Shown here: positions 59,585 through 64,000 of the stretch, piece after piece
Layout of the letters: each line of letters begins with the position of its first letter
Numbering within the stretch: position 1 is the stretch's first letter
Assembly (NCBI GenBank): GCA_019638385.1
Contig: JAHBTW010000015.1
Location: forward strand, 1-64,000
Length of the DNA stretch: 64,000 nt
Reading direction: 5' to 3'
Origin: Saprospiraceae bacterium
GTDB lineage: Bacteria; Bacteroidota; Bacteroidia; Chitinophagales; Saprospiraceae
Position numbers and translations under genes: made by a program
Notes under the pieces: generated by a model
Told to the model about the DNA's origin: nothing
The model's input: only the letters and a program-made list of their open reading frames with translations
Databases searched by the model: none

Positions 59585-62500
59585 TTACCTGAAAAGCAAA
59601 TGTAGCCATTCCTCTGAAAACCCGGATGCAGCATCGCCGGCTTTTGTCTCTTCGCTCATAAACGCCTCGAAAGTTTTGTAGGTGACGGCGCCGAGATTTG
59701 CTTTGGTGAGCATGGTATTGAGTGCGACCACCTCTGTTTGGAGCATGGATTCCACTCTCTTTTCCAGTTCGCCGATGGCTTGTTCCATTTTGGTCGTGAG
59801 TTGCAATTGGGTTCCGGTGGGTTTTCCGGGGAAGGAACTGATCTGCCGGTAAATGTCGGAGAGTTCTTCGCGCAGCGCTTCGTCCTCATCCACATAGCCG
59901 TCGCCGCCCATAAATACGAGGCCGTCTTTCTCTTTTTGAGCTTTGGCCGCCAATTTATCCGTCGCCGTTTTCACTTTCCCCTTCGTTTTGGGCGCCAGCT
60001 CTTTGGCTTGTTTTTCTACATCGGCCAGCACATCGTACAGATAGGCCAACTGCTCGGTGAGGTGGTAGAGTTTCAGCGTGGTTTCGTGCTGCACCTTGCG
60101 TTCCGACGCTGTGTAGAGAGAGGTCGGGTCGTTGGCAAGGGTGAAAGCGCTTTCGTAGGTATCATTGCCTTTGACGAGCTTTACCTGATATTCGCCGGCG
60201 GGGAAATTGGGGCCGAATAAGGAGCCGAATAAGGCCATGCGGTTGTTGGTGGGCGCCGATTTGGGTTTTTCCATAGCCGTAGGCATTTCCACCACGTTGA
60301 TGCCGGCGCTTTTACCTGCCGGCAGGGTGCGCAGCAATTGCCCGTCTTTCCACACCTCTACATACATCTTGCCGAAGGTGTGGCGCTTGCTCATGTAATA
60401 AACGATTTTGGCCGCCGAGCTGGGATTGGCGCCGACAAACTGCCCTTGCCCGCCGAACCAGCCGCCGCCCGCGCCGGGGTCGCGCAGGATGGTGGGCGAT
60501 GTTTTGAAAAAATGCACCGGCTTGGCCAACACCTCCGGTGAAATTTGCCGCAGTGGCGTAATGTCGTCAATGATGACCGCGCCGCGGCCATGCGTTCCGA
60601 GTACTAAGGCATGGTCGCGCGGGTGAATGGCGATGTCGTGTACCGCCACTTTGGGCAGGTTGTTTTCGAATCGTGCCCAGTTGGCGCCGCCGTCCACGGA
60701 AATGAACAGGCCGAATTCCGTGCCGAGGAACAACAAGTCGGGATTGACCAAATCCTGCCGGATACAGAACGCATAACCCTCCACCTGATCGGTGATTAAG
60801 TTCTTCCAGGTTTTGCCGCCGTCGGCAGTTTTGAACAGATACGGTTTCATGTCGCCCGTTCGATGGCCGTCGAAGGTAACAAACGCAGTGAGGCGGTCGA
60901 AACGGCCGGGTTCGACATACGAGACCCAGGTGTTTTTGGGCAAACCGGATATGTTGCCAACTGCATTTATCCAGTTGCGGCCTGCGTCGGTAGTGATGTG
61001 GAGGTTGCCGTCGTCGGTGCCGGCCCAGATCACGTTTCCATCTTTCGGCGATTCGCCGATGGCGTAAATGGTACAGTGGTTTTCGGCAGTGGAATTGTCA
61101 ATGGTGAGGCCGCCGGATTCTTTCTGGCGGAGTTTGGCGGGATCATTGGTGCTCAGGTCGGGGGAGATGATTTTCCAGGAATCGCCTTTGTCGTTGGACA
61201 TAAACAGGAACTGCGATCCGAAGTACATTCTGTCGGGGTCGGTGGGGCTGAGGTGGATGGGCGTATTCCAGTTGAATCGGTATTTGTTTTCCGTGCCGAC
61301 AGGGTAGGGTTTGATTTGTTGGGCCATGCCCGATTTCTTGTTGTAGCGCACGATGTTTCCTCCCTGATATTCGGAAAATACAATGTCTTTATCGGTAGGG
61401 TGCCTGAACGACCAAAAGCCGTCGCCGCCGAGGGTAGATTTCCAATCGGCATTGGTCACGCCGCCCGATTTTTGGGAGGGAGCAAACCAGGAGCCGTTGT
61501 CTTGCAGGCCGCCATATACATTGAACGGGATTTCGTCATCCACGCTGATGTGGTAAAATTGGGAGACCGGCAGATTCATAAACATCTTGAAAGAGCGCCC
61601 CCGGTCGAAGGACTCATACACGCCGCCGTCGGAGCCGAGGATGACGTGTTTGGTATTGTTGGGGTTTATCCACACGGCATGGATGTCGGAATGTACGCTG
61701 CCGGGCATGGAGCGGAAGCCCTTGCCCCGGTTTTCGCTGACGATGAGGTTGAGGCCGGTTTTATATACAATGCTGTCATTTTTAGGGTCCACGTTCATGG
61801 TGGAGAAATAGAAGGGGCGCACCGTGACGCCGAATTCGTTGTTCACTTTTTCCCAGTTGGCGCCGGCATCGGTGCTGAGGTAGAGGCCCCGTTTGTCTTT
61901 CGATTTACACTCTACGGTCAGATAAACGACATTGCCGTTGGAAGGCGCTACGGCTATTGCCAAACGGCCGAGGGTTTCCTGCGGCAGGCCGTTGTGCGCG
62001 GTGTTCCAGGTGTTGCCGCCGTCGGTGGTTTTGTACAGCGCGCTTTTGCCGCCGAAACCTGAATCGAAAAAGTAGGGGTATCGGCGAAAGCCCCACATAG
62101 CGGCGTAGAGTACGTCGGGTTTTTGAGGGTCAATGCTGAGGTCGGCAGCGCCGGTGTTTTCGTCTATATACAAGATGCGGTTCCAGGTTTTGCCGCCGTC
62201 TGCGGTTTTATACACGCCGCGCTCCTCGTTGGCATTCCAGAGGTGCCCCAACACAGCCACATATACGATGTCGGAATTGGCGGGGTGAACAATGATTTTG
62301 GCAATGCGTTCGGAGTTTTTAAGACCGAGGTGTTTCCATGTGGTACCGCCGTCGGTAGTTTTGTAAACGCCGTCCCCAACAGAGACACTGTTGCGCACGT
62401 TGCATTCGCCGGTTCCTACCCAAACGATATCGGGGTTGTTTTGGTCAATGGCCAATGCGCCGACAGATTGCGTATGCTCATCAAAGACCGGGCGGAACTC

Positions 62501-62722
62501 CGCGCCGCCGCTCACCGATTTCCACACGCCGCCGCTCGCCGTGCCTACGAAAATAACTTCCGGTTTGTCATTCACCGCGTCTATCGCCGTGATGCGTCCG
62601 CTCGTGACGGCCGGCCCGATGTGCCGCGCCCGCAATGCGCCGAAAAGAGAACTGCCGCTTTGGGCAAAAAGGGACGCAGTAGAAAAAAGAAGAGCGATGG
62701 AGAGGAGTATCTTTTTGGTCAT
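59585..62722 (-). CDS. Large exported BNR/sortilin-like repeat protein
   Basis: The 1045-residue protein has a signal peptide (about 1-20) and a long N-terminal beta-propeller region (about 25-720) built of BNR/sortilin-type repeats with the Asp-box SxDGGxTW, seen as YKTTDGGTTW, YKTADGGKTW, YKTTDGGNTW, LYLSTDAGANW, HITTDAGRNW, FKTADGGKTW. After the propeller come an immunoglobulin-like segment (about 740-870) and a helical C-terminal region (about 875-1020). Similar Bacteroidota proteins are annotated as glycosyl hydrolase-like or VPS10-domain proteins, but no catalytic residues can be assigned here. No T9SS signal is evident. Confidence 0.87.
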   Translation of the reverse strand: MTKKILLSIALLFSTASLFAQSGSSLFGALRARHIGPAVTSGRITAIDAVNDKPEVIFVGTASGGVWKSVSGGAEFRPVFDEHTQSVGALAIDQNNPDIVWVGTGECNVRNSVSVGDGVYKTTDGGTTWKHLGLKNSERIAKIIVHPANSDIVYVAVLGHLWNANEERGVYKTADGGKTWNRILYIDENTGAADLSIDPQKPDVLYAAMWGFRRYPYFFDSGFGGKSALYKTTDGGNTWNTAHNGLPQETLGRLAIAVAPSNGNVVYLTVECKSKDKRGLYLSTDAGANWEKVNNEFGVTVRPFYFSTMNVDPKNDSIVYKTGLNLIVSENRGKGFRSMPGSVHSDIHAVWINPNNTKHVILGSDGGVYESFDRGRSFKMFMNLPVSQFYHISVDDEIPFNVYGGLQDNGSWFAPSQKSGGVTNADWKSTLGGDGFWSFRHPTDKDIVFSEYQGGNIVRYNKKSGMAQQIKPYPVGTENKYRFNWNTPIHLSPTDPDRMYFGSQFLFMSNDKGDSWKIISPDLSTNDPAKLRQKESGGLTIDNSTAENHCTIYAIGESPKDGNVIWAGTDDGNLHITTDAGRNWINAVGNISGLPKNTWVSYVEPGRFDRLTAFVTFDGHRTGDMKPYLFKTADGGKTWKNLITDQVEGYAFCIRQDLVNPDLLFLGTEFGLFISVDGGANWARFENNLPKVAVHDIAIHPRDHALVLGTHGRGAVIIDDITPLRQISPEVLAKPVHFFKTSPTILRDPGAGGGWFGGQGQFVGANPSSAAKIVYYMSKRHTFGKMYVEVWKDGQLLRTLPAGKSAGINVVEMPTAMEKPKSAPTNNRMALFGSLFGPNFPAGEYQVKLVKGNDTYESAFTLANDPTSLYTASERKVQHETTLKLYHLTEQLAYLYDVLADVEKQAKELAPKTKGKVKTATDKLAAKAQKEKDGLVFMGGDGYVDEDEALREELSDIYRQISSFPGKPTGTQLQLTTKMEQAIGELEKRVESMLQTEVVALNTMLTKANLGAVTYKTFEAFMSEETKAGDAASGFSEEWLHLLFR

Positions 62723-62764
62723 GATGAGAAAATTTCAGGTTATCGAAAGTTCATCAGCAGAAAA

Positions 62765-62809
62765 ATCGGAAGTTCATCCCCGAATTAGAGACGGGGATAA
62801 ACTTCCGAT
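62765..62809 (-). terminator. Rho-independent terminator of the LolA-like gene
   Basis: Eighteen-base arms (62765-62782 and 62792-62809) pair with one mismatch around a 9-base loop. Read leftward, the stem is followed by TTTTT, so transcription of the gene ending at 62825 should stop here. Confidence 0.8.
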
Positions 62810-62824
62810 GCGGTATTAAAATAA

Positions 62825-63544
62825 TTATTTTTTGGGATAGACAAACCGCTCGTCCGGGTAGTCTTCGTTGGTCTTTACGGAGGTAATGGTCATTTTTTGT
62901 ACCGACTCTCCGTCCATTTTAGATTCCATAAAGAAAGGAAACAAAAGGCCGTCCACTTCCTGATAATCGCTAAAATACGTTTCGGCAAACTGGCCTTTGG
63001 CCGGACCGGATTTCACCATCGTTTTGCTCATAATCGGTACGAAATACTCTGCATCGAAGTAGTGGTATTCCACATCGCCGTTTTTCTTAACGAGTTTCAG
63101 AATCTGCGCTTCGGCGCCTTCCACTTCGCCGGTTCCTTCATACGTTACCGTGTGGCCTTTGGCCTCGTAATTGAGAAAAGGGCTTTCAAACTCCTGAGAG
63201 GTCATGGTTTCTGCCATTTCATCGGGCATGGGTTGCGGGTCGGTTCCGCCTGCAAAGGGATTGATCCACCAGGCCGTTGTGCCGTCATAAGCCTGTACGA
63301 TGCTCATGCCCTGTACATTTACCTCTACGCGCTGCATGTTGGGCAGCTTGGCATAAATGGTACCCGGAAACTCCATACCCTGCATGGCCATTTTACCTTC
63401 CATCCGCGTGCTTTTGAGGTTTTTCCATTTTTCGATTCCGCCGGTGTTGGTAAAGTATTTATCCAATACTTTTTCTACCGATTGTGCAGAGAGGGTGAAT
63501 GCCGCAAACACCGGCAATACCATAAGCAAAATGCGCTTCATCAT
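62825..63544 (-). CDS. Exported LolA-like (outer membrane lipoprotein-sorting) protein
   Basis: The 239-residue product has a signal peptide (MMKRILLMVLPVFAAFTLSAQ) and the half-barrel pattern of the LolA/LolB-like superfamily: VEKVLDKYFTNTGGIEKWKNLKSTRMEGKM at the start and VDGLLFPFFMESKMDGESVQKMTI near the end. Bacteroidota versions are often exported proteins of uncertain role and do not act as the classical LolA chaperone. The start is ATG 63544 or 63541; the longer reading frame is not credible. A variant -7 box TATATTCG lies at 63588-63581. Confidence 0.82.
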   Translation of the reverse strand: MMKRILLMVLPVFAAFTLSAQSVEKVLDKYFTNTGGIEKWKNLKSTRMEGKMAMQGMEFPGTIYAKLPNMQRVEVNVQGMSIVQAYDGTTAWWINPFAGGTDPQPMPDEMAETMTSQEFESPFLNYEAKGHTVTYEGTGEVEGAEAQILKLVKKNGDVEYHYFDAEYFVPIMSKTMVKSGPAKGQFAETYFSDYQEVDGLLFPFFMESKMDGESVQKMTITSVKTNEDYPDERFVYPKK

Positions 63545-63595
63545 AGTTTTCGATTTAATTGAGTGAAATTGAATTGGTTGCGAATATAATGAATC

Positions 63596-63650
63596 CGAAT
63601 ACCCGGAACAGCCGGATATTCGATTAAAAGTAACCTTTCTTCGAAGAAAG
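63596..63650 (-). terminator. Two adjacent dyads, possible terminator of the M14-like gene
   Basis: A perfect 16-bp palindrome CTTTCTTCGAAGAAAG (63635-63650) and an 11-base-arm inverted repeat (63596-63606 and 63612-63622) follow the M14-like stop. On the minus strand the first is followed by TTACTTTTAATCG. A terminator is plausible, though the T-run is imperfect. Confidence 0.4.
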
Positions 63651-63667
63651 AGTTCTTGGTACAACGC

Positions 63668-64000
63668 CTAAAATCCGGGCAACAGCATCACCGCATTTTG
63701 CATCATCCGCGACGGCCCGCGCCAATACATGCGAAACTGTGGATTGTCCACCAAAAATACCACCTTCCCGCGCCCCATCGGCAACACGCCTGCCAATGTA
63801 TTGCCTGCCAAATGCTTCAGGTTTTCCTGCGAGGCGTACCCCGACGCGAGCAGTCCGGTTGCATCCGGGATATACCTGCCTACGGTGTGCAAATCCGGGT
63901 CGGGTTTGAGGGCTAATGCACCGGACTTGAGGCTGTACAGCGTTTTGTCCATTCCGAAAGCGAGCGGGTGAGTATTGTCAACGGTGGCATTGAGCGCCGC
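63668..64000 (-). CDS. C-terminal end of an M14 zinc carboxypeptidase-like protein (partial)
   Basis: Only the last 110 residues are in the window; the gene continues upstream (beyond 64000). The visible part, with DNTHPLAFGMDKTLYSLKSG, ASGYASQENLKHLAGN and a terminal NPQFRMYWRGPSRMMQNAVMLLPGF, matches the glutamine-amidotransferase-like C-terminal extension found on many Bacteroidota M14-family metallopeptidases. The catalytic zinc domain is outside the window, so the assignment is by the tail alone. The apparent ATG at 63952 is internal, since the frame stays open to the window edge. Confidence 0.65.
   Translation of the reverse strand, partial: AALNATVDNTHPLAFGMDKTLYSLKSGALALKPDPDLHTVGRYIPDATGLLASGYASQENLKHLAGNTLAGVLPMGRGKVVFLVDNPQFRMYWRGPSRMMQNAVMLLPGF

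Overview
The window comes from a member of the Bacteroidota, most likely the Saprospiria/Chitinophagia side of the phylum. This is inferred from gene content: type IX secretion and gliding genes (GldJ, PorP/SprF-like, PorU, PorV), two proteins with the gliding-type (CHU_C, type B) C-terminal sorting domain, a SusC/RagA TonB-linked receptor, OmpA proteins with calcium-binding TSP3 repeats, a long-form NusB and a Bacteroidota-style LptD. Many genes also carry the Bacteroidota -7 promoter element TAnnTTTG instead of an E. coli-type -10. No insertion sequence, prophage, CRISPR array or tRNA was seen. The DNA is chromosomal housekeeping and envelope sequence with dense, mostly leftward operons.

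Layout. 0-6.3 kb: a DUF192 protein, an OmpA/TSP3 protein, a Glu/Leu/Phe/Val dehydrogenase divergent from an arginase-fold protein that has lost its metal ligands, and murF. 6.3-14.8 kb: the T9SS block gldJ, porP/sprF-like, porU, porV, then the RNase P RNA gene (rnpB) on the minus strand. 14.9-22.8 kb: a universal stress protein, a META-domain lipoprotein, and a leftward set of an LVIVD lipoprotein, an SH3-like/barrel protein, an ECF sigma factor, a one-TM plus barrel protein (candidate anti-sigma) and a T9SS-exported PKD protein. 22.8-23.2 kb: a gene-free repeat tract. 23.2-34.6 kb: an HGSNAT-like acyltransferase, an exported protein of unknown function, an AddB-like nuclease, an OmpA protein with six TSP3 repeats, nusB, a DoxX/thioredoxin-like membrane protein, a DUF1599 protein and an Omp85 protein. 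34.7-45.7 kb: a fatty acid desaturase, tpiA, a small lipoprotein, a methyltransferase, an MCE/MlaD protein, an AmiC-type amidase, lptD, a vapBC-like module, an N-carbamoylputrescine amidase-like nitrilase and a PlsC-like acyltransferase. 45.8-54 kb: a leftward set of a T9SS type B protein, SusC and a giant FG-GAP/UnbV lipoprotein, with no SusD. 54-64 kb: a WG-repeat lipoprotein, purE, queA, an ABC permease, an orphan TRAP binding protein, a BNR/sortilin-like protein, a LolA-like exported protein and the 3' end of an M14 carboxypeptidase-like gene.

Most genes serve the cell envelope: peptidoglycan (MurF, AmiC, the OmpA anchors), LPS and lipid traffic (LptD, MlaD, Omp85, PlsC, desaturase) and T9SS export. 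The ECF sigma operon may report on outer-membrane state.

The most unusual non-coding feature is a set of intergenic short tandem repeats that keep a strict 7-bp period although their unit sequences differ (36.26-36.41, 45.80, 58.34 and 59.50 kb, with weaker cases at 0.64 and 22.89 kb). Two of them share the same GAGCnnn unit and bracket the orphan TRAP gene. A related 8-bp family (GTTGCGnn) occurs in the 94-bp-period tract at 22.93 kb and again at 37.06 kb.
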